A DNA stretch of 64,000 nt from Pleurocapsa sp. PCC 7327 (GCF_000317025.1 NC_019689.1:2147501-2211500); one strand, 5' to 3'. Positions 41,673 to 52,206 are shown, counted from the stretch's first letter. Numbers and translations are program-made. Notes: generated from the letters alone by a model not told the origin.

Positions 41673-41816
41673 GTTCTGGCACAGAGGGATTGGCGAGATC
41701 GCGCTTGGGCTTGTTTGTTATAGTTGCAAAAACTAGGAGAAAAAGTCCATTTAAAGCTACACTAACTTACGAAACTCTCTTATCTGTTGGGGCGAGCGCC
41801 ATAGATAATAACTCTG

Positions 41817-42362
41817 ATGAATATCATTCCCACAGAAATTCCTGAAGTTTTAATCCTAGAACCCCGCGTTTTTGGAGACGAACGCGGTTTTTTCTACGAG
41901 AGTTATAACGAACGGGAGTTCGCTGAAAAAACTGGCGTAACGGCACATTTTGTCCAAGATAATCATTCTCGTTCTCTCAAAAACGTCTTGCGGGGGTTGC
42001 ACTATCAAATTCAACAGCCGCAAGGTAAGTTAGTCCGAGTTGTTGTAGGAGAAGTGTTTGACGTTGCCGTCGATCTCAGAAAAACTTCACCCACCTTCGG
42101 ACGATGGGTAGGCTGCCTTCTAAGTGCAGAAAATAAGCGGCAATTTTGGATTCCAGAAGGATTTGCCCACGGCTTTCTAGTCCTCTCGGAAGTGGCAGAA
42201 TTTTTGTATAAAACCACCAATTACTACGCACCTCAATACGAGCGAACTTTACTGTGGAACGATCCCGATCTCGCGATCGACTGGCGCCTAAAAACCGAAC
42301 CCATCCTATCGACCAAAGATAAAGCAGGTAAACCTCTTAAGCAAGCTGCGGTTTTTCTGTAA
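41817..42362 (+). CDS. rfbC: dTDP-4-dehydrorhamnose 3,5-epimerase
   Basis: 181 residues, a standard RmlC cupin. ERGFFYESYNEREF (about 22-35), NHSRSLKNVLRGLHYQ with the catalytic His, GEVFDVAVDLRKTSPTFG with the catalytic-dyad Asp, and FWIPEGFAHGFLVLSE are all present. It is the third step of dTDP-L-rhamnose synthesis and the first gene of the polysaccharide cluster that runs to rfbB. Confidence 0.95.
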   Translation: MNIIPTEIPEVLILEPRVFGDERGFFYESYNEREFAEKTGVTAHFVQDNHSRSLKNVLRGLHYQIQQPQGKLVRVVVGEVFDVAVDLRKTSPTFGRWVGCLLSAENKRQFWIPEGFAHGFLVLSEVAEFLYKTTNYYAPQYERTLLWNDPDLAIDWRLKTEPILSTKDKAGKPLKQAAVFL

Positions 42363-42369
42363 CTTTAAA

Positions 42370-42510
42370 GATGGGGAGACTTCTGAGACTGGGAGATGGG
42401 GGACAAGGGGGAGTGTGGGAGGAAGTGGGAGGGTGGAGAGAACCGGGAGACAACTAACTACTAACTACTAACTACTCCTCAATGACCAATCCAAAATCCT
42501 CTTATCGAAT
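42370..42510 (+). repeat. Composite spacer repeat before rfbD
   Basis: A G-rich block (with GGGAGTGTGGGAGGAAGTGG) is followed by repeated ACTAACT units and then CCAATCCAAAATC and AATGACAAATGACC. The same three-part order occurs before yjbQ (62465-62590), and a partial inverted copy lies at 35304-35396. Confidence 0.7.
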
Positions 42511-42515
42511 GACAA

Positions 42516-43409
42516 ATGACCAAGCGCATTTTAGTGACGGGAATTCACGGACAATTAGGGCAAGAGTTAAAACAAACCCTAGCCCCATTAGGAGAGGTGA
42601 TTGGGGTGGGACGCGAAACGATGGACTTGACTCAACCGAATGCGATTCGTCAAGCTATTGCCCAAGCAAAACCCGATCTCATCGTCAATGCGGCTGCCTA
42701 TACAGCAGTGGATAAAGCAGAAACCGAAGTAGAATTAGCTAACGCTATCAATGCGATCGCGCCTGCAATTATGGCACAAGAATGCCAGCAGCTAGGAGCC
42801 ACTCTGCTTCACGTTTCTACCGATTATGTCTTTGACGGCAAGAAAAATACGCCCTATCTCGAAGAAGATAGTCCCAATCCTCTCAGTGTTTATGGCAAAT
42901 CCAAGCTAGCAGGAGAAGCGGCGATCGCGCAAGCTTGCCAATCCCATATCATTTTGAGAACGGCTTGGGTTTACGGGACTTGTGGCAAAAGTAACTTTGT
43001 CAAAACCATGCTGCGCCTCGGCAAAGAACGAGAAGAAATCCGAGTCGTTGCCGACCAAGTTGGCAGTCCCACCTGGGCGCCAGATATTGCCCGAGCGATT
43101 GCTAAACTTGCCATCGATTCAGACAAAATGGGGGAAGCGACGAGGGGGATTTATCACTTTACCAATAGCGGCGTTGCCAGTTGGTACGATTTTGCGATCG
43201 CTATTTTTGAGCAAGCAAGACAACTCGGTTTTCCGCTCAAAATCCGACAAGTCGTCCCGATTACGACTGCTGAATATCCCACGCCTGCCAAACGTCCTGC
43301 CTATTCAGTCCTTTCGGGTCAAAAAATCTCAGCCATCTTGGGAACTCATCCCCTTTACTGGCGAGACTCTCTCAGACAGATGCTCGAACAACTTGCTTCT
43401 CAAGCTTGA
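42516..43409 (+). CDS. rfbD: dTDP-4-dehydrorhamnose reductase
   Basis: 297 residues, an SDR-extended RmlD. The Rossmann motif is ILVTGIHGQLGQELK (about 4-18). HVSTDYVFDG and YGKSKLAGE carry the catalytic Thr/Tyr/Lys. LRTAWVYG and VADQVGSPTWAPDIA fit the family. It performs the last step to dTDP-L-rhamnose. The ATG lies at the edge of a composite spacer repeat, which may carry its ribosome site. Confidence 0.95.
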   Translation: MTKRILVTGIHGQLGQELKQTLAPLGEVIGVGRETMDLTQPNAIRQAIAQAKPDLIVNAAAYTAVDKAETEVELANAINAIAPAIMAQECQQLGATLLHVSTDYVFDGKKNTPYLEEDSPNPLSVYGKSKLAGEAAIAQACQSHIILRTAWVYGTCGKSNFVKTMLRLGKEREEIRVVADQVGSPTWAPDIARAIAKLAIDSDKMGEATRGIYHFTNSGVASWYDFAIAIFEQARQLGFPLKIRQVVPITTAEYPTPAKRPAYSVLSGQKISAILGTHPLYWRDSLRQMLEQLASQA

Positions 43410-43562
43410 TAAATGCCGAGCCATGCCAATCCAATCTTATTATCGCTCTTTATGGCGAAGCTACTCGCCCATCAAAACGGCTAAAGTCATTTATCGGGAA
43501 TGGAAGCCTTCAGCCTTGTAGAAAAGTTAAGCTTCTGAAGTCCAAAACCCAAGCAAAATTTT

Positions 43563-44777
43563 ATGTCTAAACAGTTTAATTTAGCTGTAATTCCAAACCT
43601 TAAAGTCGAACTATTGCCCGACGGGCGAGTTGCGATCGAGCAAAAATTTTTAGAGGGAATCCTCAAGTACGATGGTTTGTGGTCTGGCTCTGTTACAGTT
43701 TTGATGGAGAAAAACCCCGACCGGGATAAAAATTTTCATAAAAAAATCTTCAAACGAGACGAATTGCCATTCAAGTTGGAAATTATTTCTTCCAAAGAAA
43801 TAACTCCGCAAAAATTGTTGGAAAATAAGATTTCTGTCGTTCTAGCTAGTGCAGATTATCGAAAAAACCACCTCAGTCAAGTTTGTCACTCAGCCAATCT
43901 CCCGTGTATCTACATCACTGAGTACAGCCTACAAACTAGGAAACAGATAATCGCTGCCAACACCAATAATCCATTACTTCGCTTGCGCAGAAATCTATGG
44001 GAAGAAAATCAGGAACGGAAGCAGCGCAAGGCAATAGCACTGGCAGAGGGAGTGCAGTGTAATGGAACGCCAACCTATGAAGCCTATCGTACCATCAATC
44101 GCAATCCACTCCTCTATTTTGATGGTCGCGTGACCGAAGCGATGCTAGCCACAAAGGAGGAGATCGAAAAGCGCTTCCTCAACTGCAAGGAAGATAGGCC
44201 GTTGCGATTGCTTTTTTCGGGACGGCTTATCAAAATGAAAGGAGCCGATCGCTTGCTGGATGTAGCGCGAGAACTTAAGCACTCGGGAATTCAGTTTGAG
44301 ATGTTTATCTGTGGAGATGGCGATTTGAGAGAGAAAATGCAACGCGAGATCGTTGCTGCCCGACTAAAGGATCGCGTCAAAATGATGGGAGTGCTCGATT
44401 TTAAGACAGAGTTAATTCCGTTTGCTAAAGCCAATGTAGATCTGTTTGTTTGTTGTCACCCACAAGGCGATCCCTCTTGCACCTATCTAGAAACGATGTC
44501 GTGTGGCGTGCCGATTGTGGGATATGCTAACGAAGCTTTTGAGGGAGTGGTGAAATATTCGCAAGCAGGATGGCTGATTCCCATGGATCGACCCAAGCTA
44601 ATAGCGCAGCAATTGGCAGCTTTGAGTCAAAATCGCCATTCGATTAAAGCGATGTCCCTAAAAGCCTTAGAGTTTGCCCGCCAGCATACCTTTGAAAAGA
44701 CCTGGGAAGCACGGATTTCTCATCTAAAACGGGTGGCAATGAGGAAGATGGCTCTCGAATCGAGTATGCTTCACTAA
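43563..44777 (+). CDS. Glycosyltransferase family 4 protein
   Basis: 404 residues with a GT-B fold. The C-terminal half has LRLLFSGRLIKMKGADRLL (about 218-236), FEMFICGDGDLREKM and PSCTYLETMSCGVPIVGYAN, the E-x7-E-like nucleotide-sugar region. The N-terminal acceptor domain is less conserved. It probably adds a sugar, possibly rhamnose, to a surface polysaccharide, judged from its position between rfbD and rfbA. Donor and acceptor are unknown. Confidence 0.88.
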   Translation: MSKQFNLAVIPNLKVELLPDGRVAIEQKFLEGILKYDGLWSGSVTVLMEKNPDRDKNFHKKIFKRDELPFKLEIISSKEITPQKLLENKISVVLASADYRKNHLSQVCHSANLPCIYITEYSLQTRKQIIAANTNNPLLRLRRNLWEENQERKQRKAIALAEGVQCNGTPTYEAYRTINRNPLLYFDGRVTEAMLATKEEIEKRFLNCKEDRPLRLLFSGRLIKMKGADRLLDVARELKHSGIQFEMFICGDGDLREKMQREIVAARLKDRVKMMGVLDFKTELIPFAKANVDLFVCCHPQGDPSCTYLETMSCGVPIVGYANEAFEGVVKYSQAGWLIPMDRPKLIAQQLAALSQNRHSIKAMSLKALEFARQHTFEKTWEARISHLKRVAMRKMALESSMLH

Positions 44778-44811
44778 TAGAATACTTTCATCGACTCCCA
44801 ATACTGAATTT

Positions 44812-45885
44812 ATGAAAGCACTGATTCTCTCAGGCGGGAAAGGAACGAGATTGCGTCCCCTAACGCATACTGGGGCAAAGCAATTAGTTCCCGTGGCAAA
44901 CAAACCCATTCTCTGGTACGGTATTGAAGCGATTGTCGCCGCAGGAATCACGGATATCGGCATTATTATCAGCCCGGAGACTGGAAAAGAAATCCAGGCT
45001 ATAACTGGCAATGGCGAACGCTTTGGAGCCAAGATTACCTATATCCTGCAAGAGCAACCGCTAGGCTTAGCTCATGCGGTCAAAGTCGCCCAACCCTTTT
45101 TAGAAAATTTTCCCTTTATTATGTATTTGGGAGATAACTTGATTCAAGACAGTCTCGATATTTTTCTAGCCGAATTTGCCAAGGAACATTTAGATGCACT
45201 GATTCTCTTGCGCACAGTCAGCAATCCCACTGCCTTTGGCGTAGCTGAAGTAGACGAGAAAGGGCGCGTCTTGCAGTTGGTAGAAAAGCCCAAAAATCCC
45301 CCGTCTAATCTAGCTTTGGTAGGAATTTACTTTTTCTCTAGCGCCATTCACGGCGCGATCGCATCTATCCAACCCTCTGCTAGAGGGGAGTTGGAAATTA
45401 CCGATGCCATTCAAGCCCTCATCGATCGCGAGAAACCCGTAGAAGCCCTGCAACTTCAGGGATGGTGGCTCGATACTGGCAAGAAAGACGACCTGCTAGA
45501 AGCCAATCGCATTATTCTCGATACCTGCTTGCAGATTGCCGTTGACGGACAGGTAGATGCTCAAAGTCAAGTAAGCGGGCGCGTTCAGATCGGGGCTAAC
45601 TCCAAAATCATCAACAGCACGATTCGAGGACCGGTCATTATTGGCAACGACTGTCATATAGAAAATTGCTTTATCGGTCCTTATACCAGCATCGCCGATC
45701 GCGTTACGCTAATCGAGGCAGACATAGAGCATAGCGTTATCCTGCAAGAGGCTAAAGTGAGTGGCATTCACCAAAGAATTGTGGACAGCGCCATCGGACA
45801 GCGTGCCAAGCTAGAAATCGCGCCGCAACGACCGAAAGCTTTACGTTTCCTCATCGGGGATGATTCCCATATCGAGTTAGTTTGA
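44812..45885 (+). CDS. rfbA: Glucose-1-phosphate thymidylyltransferase (long form)
   Basis: 357 residues. The nucleotidyltransferase domain starts ALILSGGKGTRLRPLTHTGA (about 3-22), with KQLVPVANKPILWYGIEAI and MYLGDNLIQD. A left-handed beta-helix tail follows (ANSKIINSTIRGPVIIGNDC, about 264-283). This is the long RmlA type, not the about 290-residue E. coli form. It makes dTDP-glucose, the first step to dTDP-rhamnose. It has a 34-base gap to the preceding GT gene. Confidence 0.93.
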   Translation: MKALILSGGKGTRLRPLTHTGAKQLVPVANKPILWYGIEAIVAAGITDIGIIISPETGKEIQAITGNGERFGAKITYILQEQPLGLAHAVKVAQPFLENFPFIMYLGDNLIQDSLDIFLAEFAKEHLDALILLRTVSNPTAFGVAEVDEKGRVLQLVEKPKNPPSNLALVGIYFFSSAIHGAIASIQPSARGELEITDAIQALIDREKPVEALQLQGWWLDTGKKDDLLEANRIILDTCLQIAVDGQVDAQSQVSGRVQIGANSKIINSTIRGPVIIGNDCHIENCFIGPYTSIADRVTLIEADIEHSVILQEAKVSGIHQRIVDSAIGQRAKLEIAPQRPKALRFLIGDDSHIELV

Positions 45886-45922
45886 TAATTATTTTGGATT
45901 GGCGGCTGTATCAAAAAAATCT

Positions 45923-47248
45923 ATGTCCACTGCTAACCTGAGAGTCCTCATCGTAGCCGAACATGCCTCTTTCAAGCTAGGGGGCGAAGCTGCACTCCCT
46001 TTGCATTACTTCCGAATTTTGCGCCGACGCGGTATTGAAACTTGGTTAGTCGTTCACGAACGAACTCGCGACGAACTGAAATCCCTCTTTCCCCAAGAAT
46101 GCGATCGCATTTACTTTATCGCCGATACGATTTGGCACAAATTTCTATGGCAAGTCTGTCAACTGCTTCCAGGTCAACTGGGTAACTTCACTACGGGGTT
46201 CGTCATGCGATTTCTCACCCAGATCCTTCAGCGTCGCCTTGCTAAGCAAATTGTCAAAGAAAAAAATATCGATCTCGTTCACCAGCCCATTCCCGTTTCC
46301 CCTAGAGAACCATCGACGATTTTCGGCATGGGCGTACCAGTTGTCATCGGACCGATGAATGGAGGTATGGATTATCCCCCCGCTTTTCAGAGACGGCAAA
46401 ATCCTCTAGAATCTCTGATTTTTGTCGTTGGTCGTTTTCTCTCTAATTTTTTTAACATTTTGATTCCCGGCAAGCGCCAAGCTACTATTCTACTGGTGGC
46501 TAACGCTCGTACCAAGAGGGCATTGCCAAAGAGCGTGTTCGGCGAGCACAAAATCGTTGAATTAGTCGAAAATGGAGTAGATCTGTCGATTTGGCAGAAT
46601 CAATACCCGACTCGTTCGTTAGCAGACAACGAAGCGATCGATTCCCATCCCAGTCAACCACGACCGACAAAATTTATTTATATCGGCAGATTGGTGGACT
46701 GGAAAGCCGTCGATCTCCTCTTCATCGCTGTCAAGCAAGTACTTAAGCAAGTCCCAGTAGAAATAGAAATTATTGGCGATGGGAATCAAAAAACCGCTTT
46801 GCAAGAACAAGCTAAAAAACTGGGTTTGCTACAATCGGGTTCGGTTCATTTTCTGGGTTGGCTGTCTCAGGTCGATTGTGCCAAACGGCTTAAATCGGCT
46901 GATGCCCTAGTTCTGCCAAGCCTATGCGAGTGTGGGGGAGCGGTGATTTTAGAAGCGATGGCAATGGGGATCCCAGTCATTGCTACTAACTGGGGAGGAC
47001 CGACAGACTATCTCGACGAATCTTGCGGGATCCTGGTCGAACCTAGCTCGCGCGAAGGATTTATCGATGGCTTGGCAACAGCAATGGTTAAATTAGCAAC
47101 TAATCCGGAATTAGCGCGACAAATGGGTCGGGTGGGAAAACAAAAAATCGTTGACTGCTTCGATTGGGAGATTAAGGTAGATAAAGTATTAGAAATTTAT
47201 CAAAAGTCCATCGCCTTCAAATCGTTTGATGATTTTCTAAAACTTTGA
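45923..47248 (+). CDS. Glycosyltransferase family 4 protein
   Basis: About 441 residues from ATG 45923; an in-frame TTG at 45899 would add eight. GT-B fold: N-terminal VAEHASFKLGGEAALPLHYF, then PTKFIYIGRLVDWKAVDLL, IEIIGDGNQKTALQEQA and EAMAMGIPVIATNWGGPTDYL with the C-terminal nucleotide-sugar-binding Glu region. The start SLKLGG-type motif resembles mannosyl- and rhamnosyltransferases of exopolysaccharide clusters. It lies between rfbA and rfbB, so a surface-glycan role is inferred. Confidence 0.88.
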   Translation: MSTANLRVLIVAEHASFKLGGEAALPLHYFRILRRRGIETWLVVHERTRDELKSLFPQECDRIYFIADTIWHKFLWQVCQLLPGQLGNFTTGFVMRFLTQILQRRLAKQIVKEKNIDLVHQPIPVSPREPSTIFGMGVPVVIGPMNGGMDYPPAFQRRQNPLESLIFVVGRFLSNFFNILIPGKRQATILLVANARTKRALPKSVFGEHKIVELVENGVDLSIWQNQYPTRSLADNEAIDSHPSQPRPTKFIYIGRLVDWKAVDLLFIAVKQVLKQVPVEIEIIGDGNQKTALQEQAKKLGLLQSGSVHFLGWLSQVDCAKRLKSADALVLPSLCECGGAVILEAMAMGIPVIATNWGGPTDYLDESCGILVEPSSREGFIDGLATAMVKLATNPELARQMGRVGKQKIVDCFDWEIKVDKVLEIYQKSIAFKSFDDFLKL

Positions 47249-47349
47249 AATAATGAAAATCAAAGCTATCTCTAGCTCAATTTTATTGGGATTGCGACTG
47301 GAAAATTGTTAAAGTGGCTACAAAATAGCGATCGCCAAGATATTAAACA

Positions 47350-48465
47350 ATGACTGATTCTCAACAGGAACGAACTCAATCTAGAAAACCTCGTCGAATT
47401 TTAATTACAGGTGGGGCGGGTTTTATTGGTTCTAATTTCGTCCATCACTGGTGTGCCAATTACGGAGGCGATCGCGTCGTCGTTCTCGATGCCCTCACCT
47501 ATGCGGGCAATCGCCAGAATCTAGCCTCCTTAGAAGGAAAAGCCAACTTTCGCTTCGTTTGCGGCAATATCTGCGATCGCGCCCTAATCGATTCCCTACT
47601 TCGAGAAGAAAAGATCGATACGGTTGCTCATTTGGCGGCGGAATCCCACGTAGATCGCTCGATTTTAGGACCCGATGCTTTTATTCAAACCAATGTCGTC
47701 GGAACTTTTACCCTACTGGAAAGTTTTCGCCACCATTGGATCGAAGAGGGACAACCAGCAACCTACCGCTTTCTTCACGTTTCCACCGATGAAGTCTACG
47801 GCAGTCTCAAACCCGACGATCCGCCCTTCAGAGAAACTACGCCCTACGCGCCCAATAGTCCCTATTCTGCCTCGAAAGCCGGAAGCGATCACCTCGCTCG
47901 CGCCTACTATCATACTTACAGTTTGCCGACGATTATTACCAATTGTTCTAACAACTACGGCCCCTACCACTTCCCAGAAAAATTAATTCCCCTAATGTGC
48001 ATCAATATTCTATTAGGCAAACCCCTACCCGTATACGGCGACGGACAGAATATTCGCGATTGGCTGTATGTAGGCGATCACTGCCGCGCCCTAGATACAG
48101 TCTTACACCGAGGTAGACCGGGCAAAACTTACAATATTGGGGGAAACAATGAAGTCAAAAATATCGATCTCGTCGATCGCTTGTGCGAACTGATGGACGA
48201 ACTCGCCCCCGAATTGCCCGTGCGACCTTCTAAACAATTGATTACCTTTGTTAAAGATCGTCCCGGACACGATCGCCGCTACGCGATCAATGCAACTAAG
48301 ATGAGACAAGAATTGGGTTGGACTCCCCAAGAAACGCTTTCAAGCGGTTTGCGAAAAACTATTAAATGGTATTTAAATAACCGCAATTGGTGGCAACCCC
48401 TGCTCTCTCAAGAATACCAAGCCTATTACCAAAAAGTTTACGGACAGGTCGAACCAGTTAACTAA
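47350..48465 (+). CDS. rfbB: dTDP-glucose 4,6-dehydratase
   Basis: 371 residues, an SDR-extended Rml[20 protein letters not shown] (about 18-36), [21 protein letters not shown] with the catalytic Asp-Glu pair, [15 protein letters not shown] with Tyr-x3-Lys, [19 protein letters not shown] and [12 protein letters not shown] are all present. It is the second step of dTDP-rhamnose synthesis. With rfbA, rfbC and rfbD the pathway in this cluster is complete. Confidence 0.96.
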   Translation: MTDSQQERTQSRKPRRILITGGAGFIGSNFVHHWCANYGGDRVVVLDALTYAGNRQNLASLEGKANFRFVCGNICDRALIDSLLREEKIDTVAHLAAESHVDRSILGPDAFIQTNVVGTFTLLESFRHHWIEEGQPATYRFLHVSTDEVYGSLKPDDPPFRETTPYAPNSPYSASKAGSDHLARAYYHTYSLPTIITNCSNNYGPYHFPEKLIPLMCINILLGKPLPVYGDGQNIRDWLYVGDHCRALDTVLHRGRPGKTYNIGGNNEVKNIDLVDRLCELMDELAPELPVRPSKQLITFVKDRPGHDRRYAINATKMRQELGWTPQETLSSGLRKTIKWYLNNRNWWQPLLSQEYQAYYQKVYGQVEPVN

Positions 48466-48475
48466 CAGGTTGTCC

Positions 48476-48694
48476 CAAAAGTATAGTATGTCATGTTGAG
48501 CGTCGCGATCGCGAAGCGAAACATCTTATAGCAATTCGCAATTGGGAAATAGAGATGGATTCTAGCTAGAAATTCAATGTTTTTAGATTTTAATGGCGAA
48601 TTGCGAATTATCAATTGCGACTTATCAATTAGTCAGCCGCTCTGGGTATAAGGCTTTTTCCCTGAGCATCTGTAGCGTTCTTTTTTAGAAATGG
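48476..48694 (+). repeat. Dispersed spacer repeat, copy 2
   Basis: It starts CAGGTTGTCCCAAAAGTATAG and carries the same HIP1-containing block, CAATTCGCAATTGG block and CTGTAGCGTTCTT end as copy 1 at 37751, with an extra internal stretch. It fills most of the 307-base gap between rfbB and the methyltransferase; nothing else is seen there. Confidence 0.75.
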
Positions 48695-48772
48695 TAAATA
48701 TTTTTAGAAATGGTAATAAAATAGCACGTTAGTAACCTAAGTATGTCAGTAACTTAAGTTTGTTTAACTGCA

Positions 48773-49432
48773 ATGTCACAATTGCAAATCCTGTTCCGAC
48801 AAACTTCGTCGTGGTTGTACAGCAATAATTCGTTTGTCAAAGAGTGGCGCTATAGGCGTTTAAAGCAATTCTTGTCACTGGTCAAACCGCCTAATCGCGC
48901 TCGGATTATCGACTTAGGAGGAACTCCTTACATGTGGGAGTTAATCGATCGCAGCTTCAATGTTACTCTCGTCAACTTACCTGGTGCGATTCGGCAAACT
49001 GATAAGGTACGGGGTTATACTTATGTTGAAAGCGATGCAACCAATCTTATCAGTCTGTTTGACGACAAATCTTTCGATATCGTATTCAGCAACTCCGTCA
49101 TCGAACATGTTGGCGATGAAAAAAAACAAGCGGCTTTCGCGGCAGAAGTTCATAGATTGGCTAACGCTTATTGGGTGCAAACACCGAGCGATAACTTTCC
49201 TATCGAGGTGCATACTGGCGTTCCCTTTTATTGGCAGCTGCCTCATTGGATACGCGATCGCTTAATCCGATCGTGGAAGACAAAATTGCCCGCCTGGACA
49301 AAAATGATTGAAGAATTAAGGGTTGTATCTAAAAGTTCGATGAGACAATTGTTTCCTGATGCAAAGATATATGTCGAACGCAAATTGTGGTTTGAAAAGT
49401 CATACTCTTTCTATAAACCTTTTCACCAATAG
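48773..49432 (+). CDS. Class I SAM-dependent methyltransferase
   Basis: 219 residues. Motif I is in ARIIDLGGTPYMWEL (about 43-57), and FDIVFSNSVIEHVGDEKKQA (about 103-122) is the motif 2/post region typical of class I methyltransferases. WVQTPSDNFPIEVHTG follows. The protein is short and lacks a clear acceptor domain. The substrate is unknown; position at the end of the rfb cluster suggests sugar or lipid-linked glycan methylation. Confidence 0.82.
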   Translation: MSQLQILFRQTSSWLYSNNSFVKEWRYRRLKQFLSLVKPPNRARIIDLGGTPYMWELIDRSFNVTLVNLPGAIRQTDKVRGYTYVESDATNLISLFDDKSFDIVFSNSVIEHVGDEKKQAAFAAEVHRLANAYWVQTPSDNFPIEVHTGVPFYWQLPHWIRDRLIRSWKTKLPAWTKMIEELRVVSKSSMRQLFPDAKIYVERKLWFEKSYSFYKPFHQ

Positions 49433-49619
49433 CTCGAAAAATCAATGTTTTTAGACTGATATCAAGTCCGGTTAAAGTTTTACCGACGATTATTTTTTCT
49501 CCTCAGTTATTACTATTCCTGACCGCTATGGGATTTTGCCGTAAGTGGATCGTACTGAGATCTTGTACCTTTGGCATCAACGCCTAGGACTAAAGGGCAT
49601 TGCTGAATAAGCATATGAT

Positions 49620-50069
49620 TCACTGAGGGACAGGCACCTCTCCAAATTTCAGGTAGTGCAGTAACAATTTGAGCGAGTGCTTTAGCATTGCTACGGACTT
49701 CGAGTAGCACAACGTCTTGCGGTGCAATCGAGCCAGGTAGTGACGTAATCGGGTATTTTCGCCTTCCACCCGCGTCATGTAAGTCTTGCTGATAATGTGG
49801 TTGCCATCGGGAATGAAACCAGGATAGACCTTCCAACCATCGGTGACATAGAAATAGCACTTCCAAGCGGCCACGATGGCCCACAAGGGACGGAACGTTT
49901 CCGCGCTATGAGCCCCTAAAACCCACCCTAAAATCCCCGCTTTAAAGTGGTCAACGGCAGTCCACAGCCAAATCTTGTTTTTTTGTGCCCACAAAGGTCT
50001 CCAACTCATCCAATTCCCCCACTTCCGGCGTGACTTCTGGTTCGTAAGCATCGGGTAACAATTCCCCAA
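49620..50069 (-). CDS. IS1-family InsB-like transposase part (copy 1)
   Basis: The functional part begins at NKIWLWTAVDHFKAGILGW (about residues 31-49 of the open frame) directly after the A run. It holds FYVTDGWKVYPGF (second catalytic Asp) and MTRVEGENTRLRHYLARLHR (catalytic Glu with the helix seen in IS1 InsB). The upstream residues of this frame are overlap with InsA. Joining InsA to it needs a +1 or -2 shift at seven A. Confidence 0.85.
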   Translation of the reverse strand: MGNCYPMLTNQKSRRKWGNWMSWRPLWAQKNKIWLWTAVDHFKAGILGWVLGAHSAETFRPLWAIVAAWKCYFYVTDGWKVYPGFIPDGNHIISKTYMTRVEGENTRLRHYLARLHRKTLCYSKSVAMLKHSLKLLLHYLKFGEVPVPQ

Positions 50070-50310
50070 TTTGCTTGACCCAAGTAATCACCGTTGTATG
50101 GTGAACGCCTTTGACTCGTTCAATGGCTCGAAATCCCATGCCGTTGACATCCAGTTTGAGACAGTCCCGCTTAAACTCATCACCATAGCCTGCAGGGGGA
50201 TCATAGGTTTCAATGAACTGCCGCCGACAAGCTTTACAAAGGTAATTTTGTTTACCTCTTTGCTTACCGTTCTTACCGAGCGCAGTAGAGCCACATTCAG
50301 GACATTGCAT
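49951..50310 (-). CDS. IS1-family InsA-like protein (copy 1)
   Basis: 119 residues. It opens with a zinc ribbon (CPECG and CKACRRQF, residues 3-31), then a helix-turn-helix (MGFRAIERVKGVHHTTVITW). It ends with GELDELETFVGTKK, which contains the first catalytic Asp. It stops just after a run of seven A (T on the plus strand, 49978-49984). The rest of the transposase is in another frame. Confidence 0.9.
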   Translation of the reverse strand: MQCPECGSTALGKNGKQRGKQNYLCKACRRQFIETYDPPAGYGDEFKRDCLKLDVNGMGFRAIERVKGVHHTTVITWVKQIGELLPDAYEPEVTPEVGELDELETFVGTKKQDLAVDCR

Positions 50311-50349
50311 TGGTTTTACCCTCGTTTCATATCCTCATTATGCAATGCC

Positions 50350-50576
50350 ACAGGTCGAAGTCACGAATTATTGCCAGAAACATTAATCGCATAGAATAGA
50401 TAACTATATAAGAATAAAATAAAAATAGATAACATCGATCCTTAAACTTTGGCGTGGAATTGAGCTTATTTAGGGAACAGTAACTGCTATCAATCCTCAA
50501 TCTCGCCCGACAACTTCACAAATTCCTCATTTTTCCGAGTTTCTATTGTCAGTAGATCTTAGTGAGGGACAAATTT
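50350..50576. other. Spacer inside the inverted segment, holding the displaced tail of tauE
   Basis: 50358-50399 reads AAG...TAG as KSRIIARNINRIE and stop. It continues in frame from the tauE C-terminus if copy 2 and the inversion are undone. The remaining bases hold the likely promoter of the OB-fold gene. Confidence 0.7.
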
Positions 50577-51081
50577 ATGAAAAGGATTGCAACTCTAATT
50601 GCAACGCTTTCGCTGATTAGCCTGCTTGTAGCTCCAACCGTCCTCGCTCAACCTCGAATGGGTCGAGGCAGCGAGGGTTGGGGGGGGACAGTATCAGCGC
50701 ATGTATAACCCCAAAACAGTTGAAACTCTTACTGGAGAAGTGGTTGCCATAGACACCATTACGCCGATGAGGAGGATGTCTGGTGGCGTGCATTTAAGAG
50801 TACGCACCCAAAATAATCGAGAGGTTTCCGTTCACCTCGGTCCAGCTTGGTATTTAGATCGCCAGGATGTCCAGATTGAAGTCGGAGATAGGATTGAGGT
50901 AAAAGGCTCCAGAGTGACGTTTTCAGGACAACCCACCATTATTGCTGCCCGAGTCAGGAAGGGCGATCGCGTTTTGACCCTGCGCGATGACAATGGCTTT
51001 CCCGTCTGGAGTGGCTGGCGCAGATGGCAGCAATCGGGAAGTCCTGGGAAGGAATTTTCAGGTTTTCGCGATCGCTCCTAA
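50577..51081 (+). pseudogene. Secreted OB-fold protein with a frameshift in a G8 tract
   Basis: From ATG 50577 (GTGAGGGAC upstream) the frame encodes a signal peptide: MKRIATLIATLSLISLLVAP, cleavage near VLA-QP. It then reads through eight G and stops 16 codons after the signal peptide. Removing one G joins it to the second frame, whose ATG is at 50701: PKTVETLTGEVVAIDTI, VHLRVRTQNNREVSVHLGPA, IEVGDRIEVKGSRVTF and LRDDNGFPVWSGWRR. This second part matches the small OB-fold family often annotated as DNA-binding protein. It may be truly broken, phase-variable, or an assembly error in the homopolymer. Confidence 0.82.
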
Positions 51082-51116
51082 AAAATGACTCGATGATAAC
51101 GCACGGTTGCGTACCG

Positions 51117-52121
<1,005 letters not shown>

Positions 52122-52206
52122 TCATGTCACCGAGTCTTTCGTTCTTATATTTTGGGAGTTCTGGGACGATCGCGATGTTAAGAAAAGCGATCGCCAGCAA
52201 AATTAC

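Larger units (their letters stand above)
49596..50349 (-). mobile_element. IS1-family insertion sequence, copy 1
   Basis: 754 bases with imperfect terminal inverted repeats: GGCATTGCTGAATAAG at 49596 and GGCATTGCATAATGAG on the opposite strand ending at 50349 (13 of 16 match). It encodes InsA- and InsB-like frames on the minus strand. Left flank is GACTAAAG (49588-49595), right flank ACAGGTCG (50350-50357); these do not match each other. They match the flanks of copy 2 in reverse complement, showing that the interval between the copies has been inverted. Confidence 0.95.

Noticed and set aside
50071-50394. Open frames antisense to the transposase (also 53025-53309, 49513-49884)
   Set aside because: They are shadows of the InsA/InsB frames and repeat in both IS copies.
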